Assembly (NCBI GenBank): GCA_022712735.1
Contig: JAFLKA010000246.1
Span: 1 to 12,636 of the forward strand
Direction: 5' to 3'
DNA length: 12,636 nt
Source: Marinosulfonomonas sp.
Lineage (GTDB): Bacteria > Pseudomonadota > Alphaproteobacteria > Rhodobacterales > Rhodobacteraceae
A program made the position numbers and the translations under genes. The first letter of the stretch is position 1. Each line of letters opens with the position of its first letter. Below the pieces are notes generated by a model. That model was not told the origin of the DNA, made no database searches, and saw only the letters and a program-made list of their open reading frames with translations. Shown in pieces: positions 1 to 6,755 of the stretch.

Positions 1-1
1 C

Positions 2-118
2 TGCAAACTGAATGCCGTGGAACCGCACGGATACATCTCCGGGATCCTCACCGCCATCGTCAACGGCCACAAACAAAGTGACATTGAAGACCTGCTGCCG
101 TGGGGTTTTAAGGCCTAG
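2..118 (+). CDS. IS66-family transposase, C-terminal end (partial)
   Basis: The last 38 codons of a transposase whose start lies outside the window. The reading frame ends in LLPWGFKA followed by TAG. The segment (LNAVEPHGYISGILTAI, then NGHKQSDIEDLLPW) matches the conserved C-terminal tail of IS66-type TnpC transposases, where a helix of the form 'dp..yl..vL.ri..h' is followed by 'ieeLLPW'. TnpC is the DDE transposase of these elements. The stop is followed within about 20 bp by what looks like the right end of the element, which supports the family call. Only the tail is visible, so activity of the copy cannot be judged. Confidence 0.85.
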   Translation, partial: CKLNAVEPHGYISGILTAIVNGHKQSDIEDLLPWGFKA

Positions 119-140
119 GTGGGAGCGGGGCAACGCTTAC
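119..140 (+). mobile_element. Right terminal repeat of the IS66-family element
   Basis: Directly after the transposase stop the sequence ends in CAACGCTTAC. IS66-family elements end in CGCTTAC (the complement of the GTAAGCG that opens the left end), so the element boundary is placed at 140. The family makes 8-bp target duplications; the candidate copy here is ACTTGTCC (141-148). The matching left end is outside the window, so neither the inverted repeat nor the duplication could be verified. Confidence 0.65.
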
Positions 141-580
141 ACTTGTCCGGCGAGTTACAGAAGTTCATCGGCACCGGACAAGACGACGAACTGCAACGTC
201 TGATGATGAATGGTTTGACCGAGGAAGAAGCTATCCTGAAAATGGCCACGACCAAAGCCAAGGCAGATATGCACGATACCAATACCAAGGTTCGCCAAGA
301 TGCTATCAACCGAGACCGCAACGCGACAAATAAACTCGCACAGGCAAAGCGTTTCGAAGGCTTGGGTGACAAGATACAGGATGCCATCGATGCGGGCGTC
401 CCTGTCCGGCCAGAATTTGGGGAGTGGGCTGTGCCCCATCCTGATAGCCCCGCCATGGTGGAAGCACGTCGCGCCGCACGTGAAGCCAATGCTGAACCTC
501 TATCAACGACCAAAGCACCTGATGGTGAGACGTGGGAAAAAATGCAAGAGCGTTTGCGGTTGGAGAGATTGAATGGTTGA
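141..580 (+). pseudogene. 3' remnant of a gene interrupted by the IS66 element; function not recognised
   Basis: The reading frame is open from inside the IS end through to TGA at 578-580, giving about 146 residues of host-derived sequence. The first available start is a GTG at 119 inside the IS terminal repeat (or TTG at 143), with no ribosome binding site, so this is most likely the C-terminal part of a longer gene cut by the insertion. The product is charged and mainly helical: a stretch rich in Lys/Asp/Arg around DTNTKVRQDAINRDRN, then an Ala/Arg-rich segment (MVEARRAAREANAEP), ending in ERLRLERLNG. I recognise no family. It could be expressed as a fusion starting at GTG 119, but nothing in the sequence supports that. 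Confidence 0.5.
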
Positions 581-625
581 TCACACTTGGTACGTTGGTA
601 TTTAATATCAATGAAACGAGAAACT

Positions 626-1036
626 ATGATCAATTTTGTTGAAACTCTTGAGCCCAATACGCCAATGCACTTGGCTTTGGAGATCGATTTGTGCGTCGGT
701 GTTGATTTTGGCAACTCTTGGTACTGCTCTCAAAAAGAACACTGGTTAGCTTGGCTGAATAACTACCACACCGTTGGACCATATGGTCGAAAGCCAAATA
801 AGACTGACGGCGGCAAACAAATCTATAACCGCCTGAACTGCGCCCCAATGGCGTTTTGGCTTGCTGAGGCCGCTGGACTGCCTAACGAAGCACTAAGGGC
901 AGCTTACGCTGCCGCCACAACCTCTCAGCCCAACGGAGCATCGCAAAGTGCTGCTGTACGGCGATTTGCGACGTGGCAGTCAATTGAATTGAAAACGCGC
1001 GGACATTTTGTTGGCTCGCAAGGAGTTTGGATTTAA
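626..1036 (+). CDS. Hypothetical protein, 136 aa
   Basis: Starts MINFVETLEPNTPMHLALE. ATG 626 is preferred because a purine-rich ACGAGAAAC sits just upstream; an in-frame ATG at 611 would add five residues but has no visible ribosome binding site. The N-terminal half is rich in aromatic residues (GNSWYC, HWLAWLNNYH). A central FWLAEAAGLPNEALRAAYAAA helix is followed by VRRFATWQSIE near the end. I have the impression of the same WLAEA..G plus basic-then-W arrangement in small hypothetical proteins of plasmids and phages, but I cannot assign a family or function. No signal peptide or membrane segment is seen. It lies in accessory DNA downstream of the IS remnant. Confidence 0.55.
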   Translation: MINFVETLEPNTPMHLALEIDLCVGVDFGNSWYCSQKEHWLAWLNNYHTVGPYGRKPNKTDGGKQIYNRLNCAPMAFWLAEAAGLPNEALRAAYAAATTSQPNGASQSAAVRRFATWQSIELKTRGHFVGSQGVWI

Positions 1037-1256
1037 TAATAATAGTGTTCAGTTTTGTAAAAAACCCAAGGTCAAAATGATACGGTTTTCGACCCATGGC
1101 GGCGGTTTCTGCCTCGATCATTTCTCGCGGGCTATTCAACTGAAAAATCGGAAATAGATGGCTCTTGAAATACTTTGCAGTGCATCGCAACAATCACCGG
1201 AATAACAACCAAATTTTCCCAACCAGTAATGTTTGATTTTCTCAATGGAGAACCTA

Positions 1257-1730
1257 ATGATTATTAATGGAATAGAATTCGACATGGATTGGCAGCAGGG
1301 GAAAAGTCCATGCGACGCCCTTCCACGTGATTACGGAATATATTGCGAAATTGTTTGGCCCGTTCGAGGCATCCGCATTGGAATTTCAAAAAACATCTGG
1401 GGACGACATCGAGGGCATGCGAGCTGGATGCGTAGCATGAAGAAAGGGACAGGATCCCGAACTAATCGCCGAGGCCCACTGGCAGACCATGCCAAAGATT
1501 GGGGTGATCTGGGGCTTGAGACGTTCACGCTTTCCACTGACGTCCGTTTGCGCGAAGACGACCTCAGGTTAGCCTGTGAAACTCAGTTGCACAAATGGGC
1601 CGAGGCGCAGGCCGAATGGAAAAATTTCAATGGCGAGAAGTGGAGGCCCACAAACTATGGTGTCCCAGTTCTTAACGAAGCTTTCGTTGCGAAAGAGTGG
1701 GGCGTAACATTGAACTGGACGCTGCCTTGA
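1257..1730 (+). CDS. GIY-YIG-like domain protein, 157 aa
   Basis: ATG 1257 is chosen because GGAG (1247-1250) precedes it with good spacing; an in-frame ATG at 1245 overlaps that site. The N-terminal two thirds fit the GIY-YIG nuclease fold: G27-I28-Y29 in the first strand, R40-I41-G42 where YIG is expected, then GISKNIWGRHRGH with candidate catalytic Arg50, and ACETQLHKW with candidate metal-binding Glu108. Asn140 (VLNEA) resembles the final conserved Asn. GIY-YIG enzymes nick or cut DNA in repair, restriction and homing. The YIG motif has lost its Tyr, so the protein could be a weak or inactive member. It stands alone, about 220 bp after the previous gene, with a hairpin downstream. Confidence 0.6.
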   Translation: MIINGIEFDMDWQQGKSPCDALPRDYGIYCEIVWPVRGIRIGISKNIWGRHRGHASWMRSMKKGTGSRTNRRGPLADHAKDWGDLGLETFTLSTDVRLREDDLRLACETQLHKWAEAQAEWKNFNGEKWRPTNYGVPVLNEAFVAKEWGVTLNWTLP

Positions 1731-1764
1731 ACCGCTATGAATTTTGGCGATATTCATGGAATTG

Positions 1765-1792
1765 TCACCACTCACGTTCAAGTGATTGGTGA
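1765..1792. repeat. Hairpin-forming inverted repeat downstream of the GIY-YIG-like gene
   Basis: TCACCACTCAC (1765-1775) pairs with GTGATTGGTGA (1782-1792) across a 6-nt GTTCAA loop, with one mismatch in 11 positions. It lies 35 bp after one gene and 38 bp before the next start. No T run follows on either strand, so it is either a weak terminator for the upstream gene or a protein-binding palindrome. Confidence 0.45.
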
Positions 1793-1829
1793 ATAGGCAG
1801 TAGAATTATCCAAATGTGAAAAATGTGCA

Positions 1830-2309
1830 ATGTTTTCGGCTTTTTGTCGTGAATTTTCCGAGCACCTAACCAACAGCGGCCTTGGGGCCGCAGCTGAACG
1901 TCTTTCCAGCGCGGAAACGGAAGAAGATATGGCGCAGGCGGCATTGTCCGGTCGCCGTTGTATGGAGCAGCTTGCTGAGGCATTGTTTCCCCCACAAAAC
2001 ACTGCCCAAGGAGAACAATTGCTAACCAGGCCAGCCTATCGAAATCGCCTTTGGGCTTTTATTGCGGAACACACTGCAAAGGAAGATGTTCGCTTCAAAG
2101 CTCTTGGGATCGAGGTTGACCGTATTGTGTCGGAGTTCAATGGTGGGCTACATGCCGACCGCCCTAAGGAACACGTAGCAGCTTCGCTCACCGATGCAGC
2201 CAAACTGACGGCCGCCTTGTTGGCCCTGAATGTCAATGTGGCGAGGAACCCGTATAATGCCTACTCAGAAGGCATCATGGCATTCGTTCGGAAGGTAGTT
2301 ACACCTTAG
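1830..2309 (+). CDS. Hypothetical protein, 159 aa, possibly 5'-truncated
   Basis: Begins MFSAFCREFSEHLTNSGLG and ends at TAG 2307-2309. The body contains ALSGRRCMEQLAEALFPP, then RNRLWAFIAEHTAKED, then LGIEVDRIVSEFNGGLHADRPKE and a final helix TDAAKLTAALLALN. The pattern suggests a compact all-helical soluble protein. I do not recognise the family. No ribosome binding site precedes ATG 1830, and the frame stays open back to a TAG at 1794-1796 (reading ELSKCEKCA before the Met). The gene may therefore have lost its 5' end, or start weakly. No membrane segments or catalytic motif are seen. Confidence 0.6.
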   Translation: MFSAFCREFSEHLTNSGLGAAAERLSSAETEEDMAQAALSGRRCMEQLAEALFPPQNTAQGEQLLTRPAYRNRLWAFIAEHTAKEDVRFKALGIEVDRIVSEFNGGLHADRPKEHVAASLTDAAKLTAALLALNVNVARNPYNAYSEGIMAFVRKVVTP

Positions 2310-2379
2310 CAATGGCCGCTTAAGGGGTTAGTCCCGCAAGGGCGGGGTCCAATGGGCATTTCGCATGTACCCCAATTAT

Positions 2380-2446
2380 GTCTCTATGACATTAGTCTTG
2401 CAAAAAGAGACGAATTCCCTTAATCTCTAAGAGATCAAAGGGAATT
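2380..2446. promoter_or_regulatory. Palindrome cluster before the recombinase gene: candidate res site or operator
   Basis: Two nested inverted repeats lie here. The main one is 34 bp: AATTCCCTT (2413-2421) and ATCTCT (2423-2428) mirrored by AGAGAT (2430-2435) and AAGGGAATT (2438-2446). An outer pair, GTCTCT (2380-2385) and AGAGAC (2406-2411), repeats the same TCTCT core, giving four TCTCT half-sites in alternating orientation. AAGGGA (2438-2443) also serves as ribosome binding site for the ATG at 2453, so the palindrome would sequester it in a transcript. Serine resolvases bind such paired half-sites just upstream of their own gene. A weak TTGCAA (2398-2403) with TAATCT (2421-2426) at 17-bp spacing could be the promoter. 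Confidence 0.5.
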
Positions 2447-2452
2447 AAATTC

Positions 2453-3046
2453 ATGCTCGTAGGATATGCGCGAACTTCGACTGCGGATCAAATCGCGGGC
2501 TTCGAAAGTCAGATACGCGAACTGAAAAAGATCGGGTGCGAGCAGCTCTTTCAAGAACAAGTGTCGTCTATAGCCCAACGATCAGAACTGGAAAATGCTC
2601 TCAAATTTGTGCGTACACAGGATACACTTGTTGTGACTAAACTTGATCGTCTTGCACGGTCTACACAACATCTTTTGGAAATTATCGAGGAACTAGATGA
2701 AAAAGGAGTTACGCTTCGAATAATGAACTTTGGCGGAACCGAAGTTGATACGAAGTCCGCTACCGGAAAGCTCATGTTAACAATGTTTGGAGCGATGGCG
2801 CAGTTCGAGCGCGAGATGATGTTAGAGCGTCAACGAGAGGGGATTGCAAAAGCAAAAGCGGCAGGCAAGTACAAAGGTCGCGCCCCAGTCTCCGCCACAA
2901 AAATATTGCAAATCACCGAGCTCAAATCAGACGGAGTTTCTGTCGGAAACATTGCAACTAAGCTTTCTTTGGGCCGGTCAACCGTGTACCGAATATTAAA
3001 AGAAGCAGGACGTTGCCCTAGCAAAGTGTCCGGAGAGAATTTATGA
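2453..3046 (+). CDS. Serine recombinase (resolvase/invertase family), 197 aa
   Basis: A small serine recombinase that cuts and exchanges DNA strands through a covalent serine-DNA link. The N-terminal catalytic domain begins LVGYARTSTADQ: Arg7 and nucleophile Ser9 are in place. KLDRLARS (63-70) supplies the conserved Asp65, Arg66 and Arg69. ATGKLMLTMFGAMAQFERE (103-121) is the dimer helix that starts with the usual ATG.L motif. Linker KYKGRAP (139-145) leads to a C-terminal helix-turn-helix (about 150-187, SVGNIATKLSLGRSTVYRIL). Length is normal for the Tn3/Hin group. ATG 2453 has an AAGGGA ribosome binding site. The stop overlaps the start of the methyltransferase gene, so the two are probably co-translated. 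The substrate may be the palindromes just upstream. Resolvase or invertase cannot be decided from sequence alone. Confidence 0.93.
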   Translation: MLVGYARTSTADQIAGFESQIRELKKIGCEQLFQEQVSSIAQRSELENALKFVRTQDTLVVTKLDRLARSTQHLLEIIEELDEKGVTLRIMNFGGTEVDTKSATGKLMLTMFGAMAQFEREMMLERQREGIAKAKAAGKYKGRAPVSATKILQITELKSDGVSVGNIATKLSLGRSTVYRILKEAGRCPSKVSGENL

Positions 3047-4305
3047 AGACTATGAGCATCCAGCAATCCCCCCTCAGTATTCCTGTAGAACGACTAGCTG
3101 TGAGGCAGTATCCCCAAGCGATTAAGTACATGGGTTCTAAAGCAAAAATCATTGACTTTGTCGTTGGCGGAATTCGACAAGTTCATAACGAGGGGCCGAT
3201 CTGTGATCTTTTCGCGGGGGCGGGTTCCTTGGCTGGTGCTCTTGGGAACTCAGCTCCCTTCATAGCTAACGATATCCAGAACTATTCAGGGGTCATCAGT
3301 CGTTGCTATCTTGGGCGTGTTTCAAGTAACTTTAACAAACTAGCCTTAAAAGAGATAATGGCTAAAGCATCTGCACACTTTGAGAAAATCTGGAACTCCC
3401 TGCCTGACGGACTGAGGTATTCATCTGCCGATAGCCTTGAGCAATACAATGTAGTCGAATTGCGTAACCAAGATTTGGTTAAGACACAGGACAAGGTTCC
3501 GTACACCCTCTTTACACGTTGTTACTCTGGTACATGGTGGTCAGCAGAGCAATGTGCGTGGATTGATGCGCTCCGACGGACTGCTGATGAAATGAAAGCG
3601 CACGATCTCCTATCCGACAATGACTTCGCAATTTTTTTAACATCAATAATGCATTCTATGGCATATTGCAGCCAAGGAACGGGACATTTCGCACAGTTTA
3701 GGGACGCTAAAACCATTGCATCCATGCGAGACATCAATATCTACCGAGGCAAGAGTTTTCCAACCCTTTTTGAACGTAAGCTTGCTTCATTGAGAGAATG
3801 GAATTACAAAAACGTCTCTCTGGAGAACTTGTTTCAGGTAACCTCAGATGACTATGTTAGCTGTTTGTCGACTTTGTCCGGCGGTACAATTTATGCCGAC
3901 CCTCCTTACGCATTTGTCCATTACAGCCGCTTTTATCATGCTTTGGAAACGCTGGTTTTGTACGACTATCCGGAACTCCAAATCAAGGGTGGAAAGACTG
4001 TCAAAGGACGTTACAGAGAAGAACGTCACCAATCGCCTTTTAGCATAAAATCTCAGGTCCCAGGAGCGTTTAAGAAACTCTTTGAGGGGGCAAGTGCCTC
4101 TCGTTCTAACTTGGTACTCAGCTATAGCGATACTGGCCTGTTCGAGTTACCAGACTTGCTTGAACTTGTAAGGACTACGTTTGGTTCAGAGTATCAAGTA
4201 GATACGCAATTTATGGCACACAAACACATGACAATGGGGCGCTCTGAAGATCGTGACCGCAATGTTAGGGAAGCTTTGGTACTAGCCAAGCATAAATCTA
4301 GCTGA
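3043..4305 (+). CDS. D12-class DNA adenine-N6 methyltransferase, 420 aa
   Basis: Transfers a methyl group from S-adenosylmethionine to adenine N6 in a specific DNA site. Motifs are in the alpha-class order: motif X as KYMGSK (28-33), motif I AdoMet-binding loop DLFAGAGS (55-62), a target-recognition region of roughly 180-200 residues, and catalytic motif IV DPPY (286-289). D12 enzymes of the Dam and M.FokI type share the YMGSK/DPPY pair. At 420 aa it is longer than Dam (about 280), leaving room for a large recognition domain. ATG 3043 overlaps the recombinase stop as ATGA; ATG 3052 is an alternative. It converges on a nuclease operon whose last gene overlaps its 3' end by 8 bp, suggesting it is the protective methylase of a restriction-type system. 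The target sequence is not predictable. Confidence 0.93.
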   Translation: MKTMSIQQSPLSIPVERLAVRQYPQAIKYMGSKAKIIDFVVGGIRQVHNEGPICDLFAGAGSLAGALGNSAPFIANDIQNYSGVISRCYLGRVSSNFNKLALKEIMAKASAHFEKIWNSLPDGLRYSSADSLEQYNVVELRNQDLVKTQDKVPYTLFTRCYSGTWWSAEQCAWIDALRRTADEMKAHDLLSDNDFAIFLTSIMHSMAYCSQGTGHFAQFRDAKTIASMRDINIYRGKSFPTLFERKLASLREWNYKNVSLENLFQVTSDDYVSCLSTLSGGTIYADPPYAFVHYSRFYHALETLVLYDYPELQIKGGKTVKGRYREERHQSPFSIKSQVPGAFKKLFEGASASRSNLVLSYSDTGLFELPDLLELVRTTFGSEYQVDTQFMAHKHMTMGRSEDRDRNVREALVLAKHKSS

Positions 4306-5410
4306 GGCCACTGAGCTGCCCATCCTCTCTATTGATTTGTGCGTAGTAGATAGGAAGCCCAAAATCCCTTCTGAGCTTTTCGAGATAGTCTGTGGCGTCC
4401 TCAGTCATTTGGGCTTCACCCACTATAACTAGTCGATTACTACGATTTTCCGATGGCCAGTAACAATACTCCAAGAGTTGCGGCAGAGCTTCTCGAATAC
4501 ATAGCCTGACAGAAGCACGTGTTTTTAGCTCATAGAAAGTAGTATCTTCACCAGCGACCATAACAACATCAATCGAGTTGCCTCCAACTCCCGAAGGTAC
4601 TTCTGTCCCAACGTTTTCGGGTCCAAATTCACCTGAAAGATAAGTAAATAGTTTCGTTTGCAACATGTTGTGAGTAAGGTTTGCTTCTACAGGTTCTGCA
4701 GTTAAGCCGCGATTGGCTTTTCCCTCCTTAGCTGGCTTGTGCCCAGATGAGAAATTGAACTTACGGATAAGCTCTTTTTCTGGGTCCGGCAGGTTGATGC
4801 CAACAGAGTTCCCATCCAGCCAAAGACGAAAAGTCATTTCGTCTACCGCGAGCACCTCATGAAAGCCATTCCTGACTGCCTCATCCGCAGTGGAGTTGGT
4901 TCCATCCCACCCAGCCTTCAACAATTTATGTCTGAGCAGTTGTTCAGTTAACTCACCTAAGTTTGCGTTTTCAAACATCTGCATCATATTGTAGCAAAAG
5001 CTATCCGCACTATAGTCAGCTAATCCAAGCTTAACTGCCTCGCGACGAATATTTGTGAAAACCTTAATGTTCCGGACATCATTTCTACTAATTTCGCCCT
5101 GTCCTTGGCCCAAAGAACCCATTCTGAACGCCGCGATCAGTTGATAGTGACTAAAAACAATTGCCAAAAACAACAAGCTCTTAACTGTTGTTTCGCCGTG
5201 ATCTTTAGCCCGCTGCCAAATATTTGGCAGTGTATCGTCAGGCTCAGCTGATAGGATATTTCGCACTAACCCTTGGTCGAGGTTCACCCCCTCCAGTACG
5301 TTATTCGAACTTTTAAGAACCTCTGAGACAGAAAGGTCCCTCAATAGATAGAAAATTTTGTGAGCACCTTCTTTTGTCAAAGACACCGTAAGTAATTTTA
5401 AATCAGTCAC
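4298..5410 (-). CDS. PD-(D/E)XK-type nuclease with an unrecognised N-terminal region, 370 aa
   Basis: The C-terminal 100 residues carry a PD-(D/E)XK core: GGNSIDVVMV gives Asp281, FYELKT gives Glu294 and Lys296, and IREALPQLLEY supplies the helix with Gln311 and Tyr315 (QxxxY) common in Mrr- and RecB-like members. Such domains cut DNA using a metal ion. Residues 1 to about 240 match nothing I recognise and may bind DNA or partner proteins. I chose GTG 5410: AAAGGGA lies just upstream and the start is 10 bp after the preceding stop. An in-frame TTG at 5449 would lengthen it by 13 residues, with a poorer site and a 29-bp overlap. It is the last gene of the minus-strand operon and likely its effector. 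Confidence 0.8.
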   Translation of the reverse strand: MTDLKLLTVSLTKEGAHKIFYLLRDLSVSEVLKSSNNVLEGVNLDQGLVRNILSAEPDDTLPNIWQRAKDHGETTVKSLLFLAIVFSHYQLIAAFRMGSLGQGQGEISRNDVRNIKVFTNIRREAVKLGLADYSADSFCYNMMQMFENANLGELTEQLLRHKLLKAGWDGTNSTADEAVRNGFHEVLAVDEMTFRLWLDGNSVGINLPDPEKELIRKFNFSSGHKPAKEGKANRGLTAEPVEANLTHNMLQTKLFTYLSGEFGPENVGTEVPSGVGGNSIDVVMVAGEDTTFYELKTRASVRLCIREALPQLLEYCYWPSENRSNRLVIVGEAQMTEDATDYLEKLRRDFGLPIYYAQINREDGQLSGLS

Positions 5411-5420
5411 TGAAATCCCT

Positions 5421-6752
5421 TTACAAATTAAGAACCGATATTCGTTCAAGCTTCCCTAGCTCCAACACTGATGTACCGTAATTCTTCGTTAGGTCAAAAT
5501 AGCTCCGCTCCGCTTCGCCACCCGCTTCGAAGTCTTCAAACTCACCAATATTATCGTCAACATCAGCCCAAATATCATCTATTGGCTCTGGTATTGCCCC
5601 TGCCTTCCAAAGTCCTTTTTGTTTCCCTAATTCATTGCGCCAAAAATTCAAATCGTCGGCCTCAATACCAGATTGCCTGCAAAGATTTTGCGTAGCACCA
5701 GTAGCTACTCGCAGGAGGAGAACAGACCTAGATATGACTGAAAGATGCCAGTTCGGTCCCCTTTTGGGTGCCACACGAGCATGTAACAAAAGCTGCGGAT
5801 CTTCTTCCAACTTTTCCCTCAACAAGAATTCTGTATATTCGCTAGATATTCTTTCACCGAGCGCTTGATAATTTACAATCTGATTAACGATTTGCCTATG
5901 TTGAGGTCCCAAGATTGCGCCACTACCAAAACGACTAACCGCCAATTTATCAACCAAAGACCGAAGCAGAAACTTATCCAAATTCCCAAAGCCACTTAGC
6001 GTAGTAGGCTCGAGGTTTTCCCACAAAGATCGAACAAATTCAGTGGCTTGTATCGCCTCGCTGCTACCAGTGGGCTTCATCCCACTTGGACGATAACTTG
6101 CGGTATTTCGTGCGATTTTGTCTTCCGACATATTGGAAAGGTCCATTCCCCATTGCCTCAGCCATTTTTGAGCCGAGGGTCGGATAATTGAACCTTGCCC
6201 AAGAGGAGAAACCCAACTTGTTAGTGGGATACCATACGGAGACACCACCCCCCCCAAAAGATTAGCCGCTGAAGGAGTTGCCGACCAAGTATCCAAGCAA
6301 TCCCAAACAAAATCATGCGTGCCTGATCCAGTCGGAAATGCACTTACAGAGTTGGCGGCATTGATCCAATAGTGACGGTTTTTGAATGCACCAATACCCT
6401 GAGTGGCGAGCAACGACATAGCCGCCCTAAGTTCAGCGTAGTACGCAAGATGCAAAGCCGTTCCAGGGTCTCCGTTCAGCATAGCGTTGACTGAACGTCC
6501 TAAAAATGACCACCCGTCAGAACAATGTAGAACAGAACTAGCAGCGATATATTGTGCGAGTTGGCGAGGGTTTTGTGGCAAACCGGCTAGGTTGTTGGTA
6601 GTAATTTTTTTTGTGGCATCGCCTGCGTAACTATTTTGAACCGCAAGCCACCTTCCGGAAACGTGGAAACGTTTCGAACTAGTGAACGTTTCTTCGATGT
6701 CGGATGTCTGTATTCCTGCGAGAATTGCAGTATTTTGGGCTGAGAAAGCCAT
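5421..6752 (-). CDS. Unrecognised conserved-looking protein of the DGQHR/nuclease operon, 443 aa
   Basis: ATG 6752 lies 3 bp after the stop of the DGQHR C-terminal frame and has no clear ribosome binding site of its own, so it probably depends on translational coupling. The most structured-looking part is residues 76-130, with SDGWSFLGRSVNAMLNG then LHLAYYAELRAAMSLLA and GIGAFKNRHYW: a Trp/Gly-rich turn followed by an amphipathic helix. No ATPase, nuclease, helicase or HEPN RxxxxH motif is visible. Residues 389-414 are strongly acidic (EPIDDIWADVDDNIGEFEDF), a possible DNA-mimic or protein-contact tail. A coding-strand run of 8 G (plus positions 6248-6255) encodes LLGGVV at 165-170. No membrane segments. 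Its place between DGQHR protein and nuclease suggests a complex subunit. Function unknown. Confidence 0.75.
   Translation of the reverse strand: MAFSAQNTAILAGIQTSDIEETFTSSKRFHVSGRWLAVQNSYAGDATKKITTNNLAGLPQNPRQLAQYIAASSVLHCSDGWSFLGRSVNAMLNGDPGTALHLAYYAELRAAMSLLATQGIGAFKNRHYWINAANSVSAFPTGSGTHDFVWDCLDTWSATPSAANLLGGVVSPYGIPLTSWVSPLGQGSIIRPSAQKWLRQWGMDLSNMSEDKIARNTASYRPSGMKPTGSSEAIQATEFVRSLWENLEPTTLSGFGNLDKFLLRSLVDKLAVSRFGSGAILGPQHRQIVNQIVNYQALGERISSEYTEFLLREKLEEDPQLLLHARVAPKRGPNWHLSVISRSVLLLRVATGATQNLCRQSGIEADDLNFWRNELGKQKGLWKAGAIPEPIDDIWADVDDNIGEFEDFEAGGEAERSYFDLTKNYGTSVLELGKLERISVLNL
6248..6255 (-). repeat. G8 homopolymer inside the 443-aa gene
   Basis: Eight consecutive C on the plus strand, G on the coding strand, within codons 165-169. 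The frame is intact at this length. It is the second long G run in the operon and could also slip; a one-base change would truncate the protein at about residue 170. Confidence 0.8.
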
Positions 6753-6755
6753 GAT

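Noticed and set aside
115..714. 199-codon minus-strand frame across the IS-truncated gene
   Set aside because: Low-complexity Ser/Arg-rich translation antisense to better plus-strand frames, crosses the IS boundary, and has no start signal.
882..1193. 103-codon minus-strand frame
   Set aside because: Overlaps the 626-1036 gene antisense. Only a short internal stretch looks protein-like, so it was noted as a possible remnant, not a gene.
1765..2002. Two overlapping minus-strand frames of 74-76 codons
   Set aside because: Antisense shadows of the 1830-2309 gene with no family resemblance.
2333..2346. CCCGC/GCGGG mini-hairpin after the 1830-2309 gene as a terminator
   Set aside because: Stem of five pairs without a following T run; too weak to call.
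5411..5449. 13-residue N-terminal extension of the nuclease from TTG 5449
   Set aside because: It would overlap the preceding gene by 29 bp with a poorer ribosome binding site; GTG 5410 has AAAGGGA at good spacing.
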